This document shows, piece by piece, positions 26,154 to 35,242 of a DNA stretch of 64,000 bases. This DNA comes from Scopulibacillus daqui (lineage in GTDB: Bacteria; Bacillota; Bacilli; Bacillales; Sporolactobacillaceae), in the NCBI RefSeq assembly GCF_016908855.1, contig NZ_JAFBER010000001.1, forward strand, positions 186,001 through 250,000, given 5' to 3'. Below the pieces are notes generated by a model. It worked only from the letters and a program-made list of their open reading frames with translations. It was not told the DNA's origin and ran no database searches. Both the position numbers and the translations under genes were made by a program. The first letter of the stretch is position 1. Every line of letters starts with the position of its first letter.

Positions 26154-27848
26154 ATGAATGGGAAAAGAAAAGTAAAATGGACACTTTTCCTTTCGCTCAT
26201 GCTTGTTTTGAGTATGTTCCTTGCAGCATGTTCAAGCGGCAGCAAGGACACGAGCGGCAGCGCCGGCGGAAGCGGAAAGGAAGAATTAGCAAAAGACCAA
26301 GTCCTTAACCTGATGGAGCCAGTAGATATTCCATCACTAAACTGGACGCAAATTACTGATACGACCTCTTCAACAACCATCGGCATGGTGACTTCAGGAT
26401 TGATGCGTTTTGATCAAAACATGGAACCGAAGCCGGATATGGCGGACGGCATGCCAAAAATCAGCAAAGATAAAAAGGTCTACACTTTCAAAATCCGGAA
26501 AGATGCCAAATGGTCAGACGGGTCGCCGGTTACAGCTAATGACTTCGTATTTGCATGGCGCAAGATGGTAGATCCAAAAACCGCCTCGCAGTATGCATTT
26601 ATCTTTGCATCAGCCAATATTAAAAACGCTGCCAAAATTGATGACAAGAAGAGTCCATTGTTTGGCAAAGTGGATCAATTGGGCGTTAAAGCGCTAGATG
26701 ATCATACATTGCAAGTCACGCTTGAAAAACCAACACCTTATTTGCTAAGCACATTGTGCAGCGCATCATTTATACCTCAAAAGAAAGAATTTGTTGAAAA
26801 AGAAGGAAATAATTTAGGCCAAGAGCCGAAAGATTTATTATCTAACGGACCTTATATTTTAACCAAATGGAATCACGGTTCAGGATGGTCCTTTAAGAAA
26901 AACGAAAATTACTGGAATGCTAAGAATATCCATATAGAAAAAGTCAATGTTTCGGTGCTCAAACAAAAATCAACTGCTGTTAACTTATACAATACCGGCA
27001 AATTAGACTCAACATTGATTGATTCAGAATTTGTTGATCAATTTAAAGGCAAGCCGGACTACCATTCAACGCTGATGGCTGCACCATACTTCATTCGTTT
27101 AAATCAAGCTAAGGTGCCGGCTCTTAAAAATGAAAAAGTGCGTAAAGCGATCTATGGATCTATTGACCGTGATACGATGGCGAAAGATTTAATTAAAGAC
27201 GGCTCAGTAGGGGCAAAATACATTGTGCCAAAAGGATTTGCAAAAGGTCCGGACCATAAGGACTTCAGAAGCACATCTCCAAATGGTTTCAATGCAGCCG
27301 ATAAGCAGCAAGCGAAGAAACTTTGGGAACAAGCCAAAACAGACTTGGGCATTAAATCTTTGAAACTTGATTTGATGACACAAGACCAAGACAAGTCTGT
27401 TAAAATTGCCGAATACGTTGCAAACCAAATTGAGAAAAACTTGCCGGGCGTATCTGTAAACGTTTTGAAACAGCCATGGGGACAATATTTGAAACTTGAA
27501 TCTGCCGGCCATTATCAAATGTCAATCAGCGGCTGGTCCCCGGATTACTTAGACCCAATGACATTTTTAGATATGTGGACAACAGGCAATCCTATGAACA
27601 GAATGGGCTACTCTGATAAGAAATACGATCAATTGATTGACGAAGCCAATAATTTGGGCGCAGAGCCGCAAAAACGCTGGGAAAAAATGCAAGAGGCTGA
27701 AAAGCTGCTGCTTGATAAAGATACCGCGGTGATTCCGCTTTACCAACGAGCTAATGCTTATGTCACTAAACCTTATGTTAAGGGGCTTATTTACCCATCA
27801 TTCGGCTTTGATTTAGATTGGACACACGCTAAAGTATTAAAACATTAA
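26154..27848 (+). CDS. oppA: Oligopeptide-binding lipoprotein, paralogue 3
   Basis: 564-aa SBP family 5 lipoprotein with lipobox LAAC. ATG 26154 follows AAGGGGG. Signatures WSDGSPVTANDFVFAWRKMVDP, NGPYILTKWNHGSGW and SGWSPDYLDPMTFLDMW. The ligand-region segment STLCSASFIPQKK carries an extra cysteine that the other four paralogues lack. Near-identical to paralogue 2 in the N-terminal lobe. Closed by its own terminator at 27855. Confidence 0.94.
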   Translation: MNGKRKVKWTLFLSLMLVLSMFLAACSSGSKDTSGSAGGSGKEELAKDQVLNLMEPVDIPSLNWTQITDTTSSTTIGMVTSGLMRFDQNMEPKPDMADGMPKISKDKKVYTFKIRKDAKWSDGSPVTANDFVFAWRKMVDPKTASQYAFIFASANIKNAAKIDDKKSPLFGKVDQLGVKALDDHTLQVTLEKPTPYLLSTLCSASFIPQKKEFVEKEGNNLGQEPKDLLSNGPYILTKWNHGSGWSFKKNENYWNAKNIHIEKVNVSVLKQKSTAVNLYNTGKLDSTLIDSEFVDQFKGKPDYHSTLMAAPYFIRLNQAKVPALKNEKVRKAIYGSIDRDTMAKDLIKDGSVGAKYIVPKGFAKGPDHKDFRSTSPNGFNAADKQQAKKLWEQAKTDLGIKSLKLDLMTQDQDKSVKIAEYVANQIEKNLPGVSVNVLKQPWGQYLKLESAGHYQMSISGWSPDYLDPMTFLDMWTTGNPMNRMGYSDKKYDQLIDEANNLGAEPQKRWEKMQEAEKLLLDKDTAVIPLYQRANAYVTKPYVKGLIYPSFGFDLDWTHAKVLKH

Positions 27849-27854
27849 TAGCTA

Positions 27855-27937
27855 AAAAAGAGCCGCTGCTCAATTCTTTTCGTACGGTGTTGTTTGTTTA
27901 AAACTCACAAAGAAAATGGATAGCGCGGCTCTTTTTG
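27855..27937 (+). terminator. Terminator after oppA paralogue 3
   Basis: 12-bp stem AAAAAGAGCCGC / GCGGCTCTTTTT enclosing 58 nt. Confidence 0.68.
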
Positions 27938-28215
27938 TTTGCTTCAACTTCGAAACTCCCTATTTTTATGTAACGGGCTTACATGACTATGAGAGCTGAC
28001 CCTATCGTATTTGATTTACTTTAAAATATTTATAGTGTTTAAGATGGCCGCCTGAAATATTAATCACCGGTTTGCTGCCCGGTATTGGATTGCGGGTGCG
28101 GAATAATAAAGAAAAGCATTCATACGGCAGCTGGAGTCATGCTGAGCCGCTATTATTGTGCTGATCTGTAATCATATCTTCTTTCACATTACTATTGATA
28201 AAATAGTCTGAATAA

Positions 28216-28243
28216 TTGTAAAATGGATTTGATATGATATAAT
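28216..28243 (+). promoter_or_regulatory. Promoter of oppA paralogue 4
   Basis: -35 TTGTAA, 16-bp spacer, perfect -10 TATAAT (28238-28243). Confidence 0.65.
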
Positions 28244-28266
28244 ACCGGCAAAGAACTTTCTGCAAT

Positions 28267-28281
28267 AAATGTCAGAAAATT
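28267..28281 (+). promoter_or_regulatory. CodY-like box upstream of oppA paralogue 4
   Basis: AAATGTCAGAAAATT has two mismatches to AATTTTCWGAAAATT. It lies about 17 nt after the predicted transcription start, where a bound repressor would act as a roadblock. Confidence 0.65.
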
Positions 28282-28321
28282 TGAATAAATTTTGGCGGAT
28301 TTAAAAAAGGGGGTACAAAGT

Positions 28322-30007
28322 ATGAAAGGAAAAAGAAAAGTCAAATGGGCACTGTTCCTTTCAGTCATTTTGGTTCTAGGTATGCTGCTGGCAGGATGCT
28401 CAAGCGGCAGCAAGGACACAAGCGGAACCAGCACCGGTCAGTTAGACAGCAAACAAGAACTTAACCTTATGGAATCTGCAGATATTCCTTCATTGAATTG
28501 GACACAGATCACAGATACAACATCATCAACAGCGATTGGCATGGTTACATCGGGACTTATGCGCCTAGATCAACATTTGAAGCCTAAGCCGGATATGGCA
28601 GCAGCAATGCCTAAAGTCAGCAAAGATAAAAAGGTCTACACTTTTAAAATCAGAAAAAATGCGGAATGGTCTGATGGGTCACCGGTAACCGCAAATGACT
28701 TTGTGTACGCATGGCGGAAAATGAATGATCCAAAGACAGCATCGCAGTATGCTTATATCTTCGCAAGCGCTAATATTAAAAACGCCGCTAAAATTCAAGA
28801 TAAGAATAGTCCTTTGTTTGGAAAGGTTGACCAATTGGGCGTTAAAGCGCTTGATGATCATACATTGCAAGTCACGCTGGATAAGCCAACGCCTTATTTT
28901 ATCAGTCTCGTCGCTAATCAGTCTTTCTTGCCGGCCAAGAAAGAATTTGTTGAAAAAGAAGGTCAAAACCTTGGCCAAGAAGCTAGTGATTTGCTATTTA
29001 ACGGTCCATATGTGCTTACTAGCTGGAAACACGGAGACAGCTGGACATTTAAGAAAAATGATAAGTATTGGGATGCGAAAGATATTCATATTAAGAAAGT
29101 TAAAGTTAATGTGATTAAAGATACATCAACAGCTGTTAACATGTATCAAACCGGCAAGCTGGATTCGGCTATACTAAGTTCAGAGTTCGTTAATCAGTTC
29201 AAAAACAGCAAAGATTTCCATACAACCTTGCTTTCAGGTACTTATTTCCTTTATCTGAATCAAAATAAAGTCCCGGCATTAAAAAATGTAAAAGTTCGCA
29301 AGGCGATTAATATGGCCATTGACCGCAATAATATGAGCAAATTGCTGTTAAACAACGGCTCTGTAGGCGCCGATTACATTGTGCCGAAAAATTTCGTAAA
29401 AGGATCGGACGGCAAAGACTTCAGAAGTTATGCTCAGGGCGGCTTTAACGGCTATAATCCGGCAGAGGCGAAGAAGCTTTGGGATCAGGCTAAGAAAGAG
29501 CTGGGCATAAGAACACTTAAATTAGATATCATGGGGCAGGATAACGATCTTTCCTCAAAAATTCTCGAGTATATCGCAAACCAAATGGAAAAGAATTTGC
29601 CGGGAATGAAGGTGACTGTCAATAAGCAGCCGTGGGGCAACTATCTTAAATTAACATCAGGGGGCAACTTCCAAATAGCGAATAGCGGCTGGTCACCAGA
29701 TTATTTGGATCCAATGACATTCCTAGATTTATGGACAACCGGCAACCCTAACCAAAATCAAATGGGCTATTCAGATCCTAAATATGATCAATTAATAAAA
29801 GAAGCGGTTGCAGAAGGCGCTCAACCGGATAAGCGCTGGAAAACAATGCAAGAGGCTGAAAAGCAATTGCTTGACAAAGATCAAGCGATTGTCCCGATAT
29901 ATCAAAAAGGTCTTGCATATGTAACAAAACCATACGTTAAAGGGCTGACTTACCCAGCGTTCGGCTTTGACTTAGATTGGACGCATGCCGAAGTGCTGAA
30001 ACACTAG
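28322..30007 (+). CDS. oppA: Oligopeptide-binding lipoprotein, paralogue 4
   Basis: 561-aa SBP family 5 lipoprotein. ATG 28322 follows AAGGGGG; a longer in-frame start at 28292 lacks a site. Lipobox LAGC. Signatures WSDGSPVTANDFVYAWRKMNDP, NGPYVLTSWKHGDSW and SGWSPDYLDPMTFLDLW. It has a two-residue insertion (NPNQNQMGYSDP) relative to paralogues 2 and 3, shared in spirit with paralogue 5. Strong promoter and CodY-like box upstream, own terminator downstream. Confidence 0.94.
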   Translation: MKGKRKVKWALFLSVILVLGMLLAGCSSGSKDTSGTSTGQLDSKQELNLMESADIPSLNWTQITDTTSSTAIGMVTSGLMRLDQHLKPKPDMAAAMPKVSKDKKVYTFKIRKNAEWSDGSPVTANDFVYAWRKMNDPKTASQYAYIFASANIKNAAKIQDKNSPLFGKVDQLGVKALDDHTLQVTLDKPTPYFISLVANQSFLPAKKEFVEKEGQNLGQEASDLLFNGPYVLTSWKHGDSWTFKKNDKYWDAKDIHIKKVKVNVIKDTSTAVNMYQTGKLDSAILSSEFVNQFKNSKDFHTTLLSGTYFLYLNQNKVPALKNVKVRKAINMAIDRNNMSKLLLNNGSVGADYIVPKNFVKGSDGKDFRSYAQGGFNGYNPAEAKKLWDQAKKELGIRTLKLDIMGQDNDLSSKILEYIANQMEKNLPGMKVTVNKQPWGNYLKLTSGGNFQIANSGWSPDYLDPMTFLDLWTTGNPNQNQMGYSDPKYDQLIKEAVAEGAQPDKRWKTMQEAEKQLLDKDQAIVPIYQKGLAYVTKPYVKGLTYPAFGFDLDWTHAEVLKH

Positions 30008-30031
30008 ATATTAAATAGGCATGATAAGCCG

Positions 30032-30097
30032 GCCATGTTGTACATTTCACCAATCCCGCAAATTTTAGAAGGTGAAAGAGTATAACATGGCTTTTTT
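30032..30097 (+). terminator. Terminator after oppA paralogue 4
   Basis: GCCATGTT..AACATGGC outer stem and TTTCACC/GGTGAAA inner stem, followed by six T. Confidence 0.77.
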
Positions 30098-30317
30098 GTA
30101 TGTTGTCTCAATACGACAAATATCCCTAATAAATGGTAAAACAGTCCTGCGTTAATGCGACAAAGTATAATAAGATGAATAATTCCATAGGTAAAAAGTC
30201 TTATTTTGTATTAAGTTTTTGTAATAATAGCAAGGTTTCGTTTCTTCACATTAAAAAAAACAGTGAAATATGACTTAGTTATTTGTATAATTATTTATAA
30301 AGATGGTTGCGCTTGCA

Positions 30318-30332
30318 AATATTCAGAAAATG
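30318..30332 (+). promoter_or_regulatory. CodY-like box upstream of oppA paralogue 5
   Basis: AATATTCAGAAAATG has two mismatches to the CodY consensus; 57 nt before the start codon and about 20 nt after the predicted transcription start. Confidence 0.63.
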
Positions 30333-30389
30333 GCAAACCGTCTTAAGAATTTACTTTTATCGCACATCTATTAGGGAGGTCACATGTGT

Positions 30390-32081
30390 ATGAGAAGAAA
30401 TAAAGCGAAATGGCCAATTCTTCTTTCACTCATCTTAGTGATGAGCATGCTTCTCACAGCTTGCAGCAGCAAGGGCGGAAGCACCAGTACGAGCGGCAGC
30501 GGGGGGAATGACCAGCTTGCTGATAATCAAGTCTTGAATATTGCAGATAGCTCTGATATCCCTTCATTAAACTGGACGCAAATTTCTGATAGTACTTCAT
30601 CTACATATTTGCAATATGTGACATCAGGCCTGATGCGTCTTAATGACAAATTAGAACCTCAACCGGACATGGCAGCATCCATGCCTGAAATCAGCAAAGA
30701 TAAAAAGACCTATACGTTCAAACTTCGCAAAGATGCCAAATGGTCTGACGGTTCGCCGGTAACCGCTAATGACTTTGTATATGCTTGGCGCAAAATGGTA
30801 GATCCGAAAACGGCGTCGCCATATTCATTTATTTTTGCTTCAGCCAATATTAAAAACGCGGCAAAAATTGAGAATAAAAAAGATCCATTGTTTGGTAAAA
30901 TAGATCAGTTAGGCGTTAAAGCGCTTAATGACCACACATTGCAAGTAACACTTGATAAACCGACACCATATTTTTTAAGCATGTTAGCTAATGCGTATTT
31001 TATGCCGCAAAAGCAATCATTTGTTGAAAAACAAGGAGATAAATTAGGTCAAGAACCGCAAAACCTGCTTTATAACGGTCCGTTCAAACTAACTAAATGG
31101 GATCATGGATCCGGCTGGACATTGGAAAAGAATAATGACTACTGGGATGCTAAGCACGTTTATTTGAAACAAGTTAACGTTCATGTCATTAAAGATAATT
31201 CAACAGCAGTAAATATGTATAACTCTGGAAAATTAGATGCAACAGGATTATCTTCAGATTTTATTGATCAATTCAAAAACAAAAAAGATCAATTCCATAC
31301 ATTTAAGGACGCAGGTGTCTTCTTTCTTTACTTAAATCAAAAGCGTCAGCCAGCATTAAAAAATGTTAATGTACGCAAAGCCATTAACATGTCGATTGAC
31401 CGTAACCAAATGGTTAATGTCCTCTTGAAAGACGGTTCAGTTGCTGCCAACTACATTGTTCCAAAAGAATTCGCTAAAGGGCCGGATGGCAAAGACTTTA
31501 GGAGCGCGGCGCCAAATGGCTATAATGGATATAATCCAAAAGAAGCTCAGAAACTTTGGGAAAAAGGCAAGAAAGAATTAGGCATTAAATCACTTAAACT
31601 TGAATTAATGTCCCAAGATACTAGTACTTCGGCAAAAATAAATGAGTATATCGCCAACCAAATTGAGAAGAATTTGCCAGGTGTCAAAGTAACTGTTAAC
31701 AAACAACCATGGGGCAACTACTTAAAACTATTGAATTCCGGCAAATATGACTTGGGCAACAGCGGCTGGATACCAGATTATGACGATCCAATGACCTATT
31801 TAGATTTGTGGACAACTAATAATCAGCAAAACAACATGGGATTTTCTGATCCTAAGTTCGATAAGTTGATAGAAGAAGCCGACAATTTAGGTGCAGATCC
31901 GCAAAAACGCTGGGATAAAATGCATGAAGCTGAAAAGCTGTTATTAGAAAAAGATCAAGCGATTGCACCGTTGTTCCAAGAAGGTACTGCTCATGCAATA
32001 AGACCGTATGTAAAAGGTTTGAATTATCCTAACTTTGGTATGAGAGTTGATTTCTTGCATGCAAAAATATTAAAACATTAA
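30390..32081 (+). CDS. oppA: Oligopeptide-binding lipoprotein, paralogue 5
   Basis: 563-aa SBP family 5 lipoprotein, directly upstream of oppB. Of two ATGs, 30390 is preferred because AGGGAGGT lies nine nt before it (three nt from 30384). Lipobox LTAC. Signatures WSDGSPVTANDFVYAWRKMVDP, NGPFKLTKWDHGSGW and SGWIPDYDDPMTYLDLW. The end, NFGMRVDFLHAKILKH, departs from the (D/L)DWTHA(E/K)VLKH of the other four. This is the likely ancestral operon member given its position. Confidence 0.94.
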   Translation: MRRNKAKWPILLSLILVMSMLLTACSSKGGSTSTSGSGGNDQLADNQVLNIADSSDIPSLNWTQISDSTSSTYLQYVTSGLMRLNDKLEPQPDMAASMPEISKDKKTYTFKLRKDAKWSDGSPVTANDFVYAWRKMVDPKTASPYSFIFASANIKNAAKIENKKDPLFGKIDQLGVKALNDHTLQVTLDKPTPYFLSMLANAYFMPQKQSFVEKQGDKLGQEPQNLLYNGPFKLTKWDHGSGWTLEKNNDYWDAKHVYLKQVNVHVIKDNSTAVNMYNSGKLDATGLSSDFIDQFKNKKDQFHTFKDAGVFFLYLNQKRQPALKNVNVRKAINMSIDRNQMVNVLLKDGSVAANYIVPKEFAKGPDGKDFRSAAPNGYNGYNPKEAQKLWEKGKKELGIKSLKLELMSQDTSTSAKINEYIANQIEKNLPGVKVTVNKQPWGNYLKLLNSGKYDLGNSGWIPDYDDPMTYLDLWTTNNQQNNMGFSDPKFDKLIEEADNLGADPQKRWDKMHEAEKLLLEKDQAIAPLFQEGTAHAIRPYVKGLNYPNFGMRVDFLHAKILKH

Positions 32082-32115
32082 AATATTACCCAATGATTTT
32101 TTGCTAAAAGGAGGA

Positions 32116-32151
32116 GGGAGTGTGTGTCAAATTGACATTTGCTCCCTTTTA
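32116..32151 (+). terminator. Attenuator-type hairpin between oppA5 and oppB
   Basis: GGGAG (32116-32120) pairs with CTCCC (32142-32146) around an inner TGTCA-aat-TGACA stem, followed by TTTTATAAT. Such hairpins after a binding-protein gene usually lower expression of the membrane components relative to the receptor. The same segment contains a strong AAGGAGG followed by GTG (32120), opening a 60-codon frame that overlaps oppB; probably not a gene. Confidence 0.58.
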
Positions 32152-32259
32152 TAATCCTTTGTTGATAATTAAGTCTATTGCTAATTATCGGCATGAATTG
32201 GCTTTATCAAAAATTAAAATAGAAAATATTAATTATGATAAGTGTAGGAGGGTTGTCGA

Positions 32260-33189
32260 ATGGGTCGATATTTGTTACAACGATTTGGTTATATGCTCGT
32301 AACGTTCTTCGTTATAGTCGCCCTGACATTTTTGACGATGCAGCTGCTGCCGGGGACACCATACAGAAACCAGCAAAAACTATCTCCGGAACAAATTGAA
32401 ATTATGAACCACAAATATGGTTTAGATAAACCGGTGGCTGTTCAATTTGTAGATTATGTCGGCAATATGCTGAAAGGTGACCTTGGGCTGTCCTTCCAAT
32501 ATGACGGCCGGCCGGTGACTGAGATATTGAAGGAAAAACTGCCTGTTTCAGGCACCTTAGGTACAGAGGCTTTGATTTTCGGAGCGATAGTCGGTGTCTT
32601 TTTAGGCATTTTGGCAGGCTTAAAACATAATACGTTCTGGGATTATGGCGCCAGTATTCTGGCTATTTTGGGTATTTCGATTCCTTCGTTTATTTTTGCA
32701 GGCCTTTTGCAATATTGGATAGCTGTGAAGCTTGGCTGGCTGCCGGTCGGATATTGGGACGGGCCGCAGAACCACATTTTGCCTGCTCTTTCCTTATCAA
32801 TGTCAGTCATCGCCACAGTGGCAAGATTTATGAGAACAGAAATGATCGAAGTTATGGGATCTGATTATATTACGACAGCAAAGGCAAAAGGGATCAATAA
32901 TACAAGCATTATTGTCAAACACTCAATCAGAAATGCGGTCATTCCAGTTATCACAATATTAGGTCCATTAGCCGTTAATATTATCACAGGTTCGCTTGTT
33001 ATTGAACAAATATTTGCTATCCCGGGCATTGGCGAGCAATTCGTTACATCCATTGTTACAAATGACTACCCGATGATTATGGGAACGACGATAATGTATA
33101 GCGCTATGTTAATACTTATTATCTTTATCGTTGATATTTTATACGGCATTATTGATCCAAGGATTCGTTTAGCCGGGGGTGAAGCATAA
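32260..33189 (+). CDS. oppB: Oligopeptide ABC transporter permease OppB
   Basis: 309-aa membrane subunit with six predicted segments. Begins MGRYLLQRFGYMLVTFFVIVALTF, with the N-terminal amphipathic start typical of DppB/OppB. The EAA coupling loop is MGSDYITTAKAKGINNTSIIVKHSIRNAVIP, and the C-terminus is DILYGIIDPRIRL. ATG 32260 follows GTAGGAGGG. Stop and oppC start overlap as TAATG. One copy serves five upstream receptors. Confidence 0.96.
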   Translation: MGRYLLQRFGYMLVTFFVIVALTFLTMQLLPGTPYRNQQKLSPEQIEIMNHKYGLDKPVAVQFVDYVGNMLKGDLGLSFQYDGRPVTEILKEKLPVSGTLGTEALIFGAIVGVFLGILAGLKHNTFWDYGASILAILGISIPSFIFAGLLQYWIAVKLGWLPVGYWDGPQNHILPALSLSMSVIATVARFMRTEMIEVMGSDYITTAKAKGINNTSIIVKHSIRNAVIPVITILGPLAVNIITGSLVIEQIFAIPGIGEQFVTSIVTNDYPMIMGTTIMYSAMLILIIFIVDILYGIIDPRIRLAGGEA

Positions 33190-34205
33190 TGGCTGTTTCA
33201 AACCGAGAATTAACAGAAGATATGTTCCAGACAGCTGAATTAGACGCAGGCAAAAACGAAGAAATTGCCGGTGAGAGCACTAGCTTTTGGAAAGATGCGA
33301 TGCGGCGGCTGGTGAAAAATAAAGCAGCTGTCGTCAGTGCGATTGTTATTGTTTTTCTCATCATTATGTCTATATTTGGTCCGATGATGAACAAATACGG
33401 CTATGATGACCAAGACTTAAGCCGGGCGAATTTACCGCCAAAAATTCCTTTTCTTGCAAATATTCATTGGCTTCCGTTTGACGGTGTGGACAGTAACGGG
33501 ATTGACCAATATAAAGCAAAGAATATCAAAGAAGACTTTTGGCTAGGCACAGATAAGTTTGGACGTGATCAATGGACAAGAATCTGGAAAGGAACGCAAA
33601 TTTCCTTGTTTATCGCCTTTGCGGCGGCAATGATTGATTTAATCATAGGAGTTGCCTACGGGGGTATTTCAGCTTATTTCGGCGGGCGTGTCGATAATGT
33701 CATGCAGCGGATCATTGAGGTGCTGAGCGGCATTCCGCAATTAATTATTCTTATTCTGGCCATTATGGTGCTGAAGCCGGGAATTGTTTCAATCATTATC
33801 GCCATGGTTATCACCGGCTGGACAACAATGGCCCGAATTGTCCGAAGCCAAATTTTAAAGCTGAAAAGTTCAGAGTATGTGTTGGCATCACGAACATTGG
33901 GCGCCAATCACTCAAGGCTGATTTTAAAACACTTATTGCCAAATTCACTTGGCCAAATTATTATTACCACAATGTTTACCGTGCCAAGCGCTATTTTCTT
34001 TGAAGCCTTCTTAAGTTTCATTGGCTTGGGGATTCCTGTACCAAAAGCATCGCTCGGAACGCTGATCAATGACGGGTTCCAATCGCTGCAAATATTCCCA
34101 TTCCAAGTGCTGTGGCCAGCCGTTGTTATAAGCTTATTGCTAATTGCCTTTAACTTACTTGGCGACGGCTTGCGCGATGCATTTGATCCGAAGCAAAGAA
34201 AATAG
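33189..34205 (+). CDS. oppC: Oligopeptide ABC transporter permease OppC
   Basis: 338-aa partner permease. A hydrophilic cytosolic N-terminus of about 45 residues precedes the first segment (AAVVSAIVIVFLIIMSIFG). A long external loop contains DKFGRDQWTRIWKGTQISL. The EAA loop is LASRTLGANHSRLILKHLLPNSLGQ, and the C-terminus is LGDGLRDAFDPK. Shares one nt with the oppB stop. Confidence 0.96.
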   Translation: MAVSNRELTEDMFQTAELDAGKNEEIAGESTSFWKDAMRRLVKNKAAVVSAIVIVFLIIMSIFGPMMNKYGYDDQDLSRANLPPKIPFLANIHWLPFDGVDSNGIDQYKAKNIKEDFWLGTDKFGRDQWTRIWKGTQISLFIAFAAAMIDLIIGVAYGGISAYFGGRVDNVMQRIIEVLSGIPQLIILILAIMVLKPGIVSIIIAMVITGWTTMARIVRSQILKLKSSEYVLASRTLGANHSRLILKHLLPNSLGQIIITTMFTVPSAIFFEAFLSFIGLGIPVPKASLGTLINDGFQSLQIFPFQVLWPAVVISLLLIAFNLLGDGLRDAFDPKQRK

Positions 34206-34219
34206 GGGAGGCGGAGAAT

Positions 34220-35242
34220 TTGGAAAATATACTAGAGATTAAAGATTTAAAAATATCATTTGATACATTCAGCGGTGAAGTTCAAGCCGTCCGAGGCGTT
34301 AACTTAACTTTAAAAAAAGGTGAAACCCTGGCCATCGTCGGTGAATCAGGATCTGGAAAATCGGTGACATCCAAAGCCGTTATGAAATTAATTCCGCAGC
34401 CGCCCGGAAAATATAAATCCGGAGAAATCCTGTTTGAGGGTAAAGACCTTATCAAATACTCAGAGAGAGATATGCATAAAATCAGAGGTTCAGAGATTTC
34501 AATGATTTTCCAAGATCCAATGACAGCCTTGAACCCGACAATGACCATTGGAGCGCAAATAGCGGAAGGATTAAGAAAACATCAAAAAATGAACAAGCAG
34601 GAAGCAAATGAACGTGTGGTGAAGCTGCTTGATCTTGTCGGCATACCAAATCCAGAAGCAAGGCTTAAGCAATATCCGCACCAATTCTCAGGGGGAATGA
34701 GGCAAAGAGTCGTTATTGCCATTGCCCTGGCCTGCAACCCGAAAATTTTAATCGCGGACGAACCGACAACCGCTCTTGATGTAACGATTCAGGCGCAAAT
34801 TTTGGAACTTATGAAAGATCTGCAAGATAAGATGAGTACGTCAATTATTCTAATCACTCACGACTTAGGTGTTGTTGCCAATATGGCGCAGCGTGTGGCG
34901 GTGATGTACGGCGGCAGAATCGTTGAAACAGGAAGTGTTGATGAAATTTTCTATAAGCCAAAGCATCCGTATACTTGGGGACTGCTTTCTTCAATGCCAA
35001 AGCTTCATAATAATAGTGAAAAGCTCTTGGCGATCCCGGGCACTCCGCCTGATTTATCTAATCCGCCGAAAGGATGCCCGTTTGCACCGCGTTGTCCATA
35101 TGCTATGAAAGCATGTGTTGATATGATGCCGGATTATACAAATTTGTCAGATACACATCAAACAGCATGCTGGCTGCTGGATGATCGGGCACCTAAAGTT
35201 GAACCACCCGAAACTATTGGGGTAGGGGGGACCAAGTCATGA
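34220..35242 (+). CDS. oppD: Oligopeptide ABC transporter ATPase OppD
   Basis: 340-aa ABC ATPase. Walker A GESGSGKS (near residue 40), Q-loop [11 protein letters not shown], signature [12 protein letters not shown], Walker [14 protein letters not shown]-loop ITHDLGV. The C-terminal oligopeptide-transporter extension contains the Cys cluster [14 protein letters not shown] of the OppD/F Fe-S-binding type. The start codon is TTG 34220 after GGGGAGGCGGAG. Overlaps oppF by four nt. Confidence 0.96.
   Translation: MENILEIKDLKISFDTFSGEVQAVRGVNLTLKKGETLAIVGESGSGKSVTSKAVMKLIPQPPGKYKSGEILFEGKDLIKYSERDMHKIRGSEISMIFQDPMTALNPTMTIGAQIAEGLRKHQKMNKQEANERVVKLLDLVGIPNPEARLKQYPHQFSGGMRQRVVIAIALACNPKILIADEPTTALDVTIQAQILELMKDLQDKMSTSIILITHDLGVVANMAQRVAVMYGGRIVETGSVDEIFYKPKHPYTWGLLSSMPKLHNNSEKLLAIPGTPPDLSNPPKGCPFAPRCPYAMKACVDMMPDYTNLSDTHQTACWLLDDRAPKVEPPETIGVGGTKS

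Larger units (their letters stand above)
27849..28321. other. Gene-free stretch between oppA paralogues 3 and 4
   Basis: 474 nt holding the terminator of paralogue 3 (to 27937), a sigma-A promoter (28216-28243) and a CodY-like box (28267-28281). I see no coding signal between 27940 and 28215. Confidence 0.6.
30008..30389. other. Gene-free stretch between oppA paralogues 4 and 5
   Basis: Contains the terminator of paralogue 4, a -10 TATAAT at 30286-30291 with a poor -35 (GTGAAA at 30263, 17-bp spacer), and a CodY-like box at 30318-30332. No coding signal seen. Confidence 0.6.
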
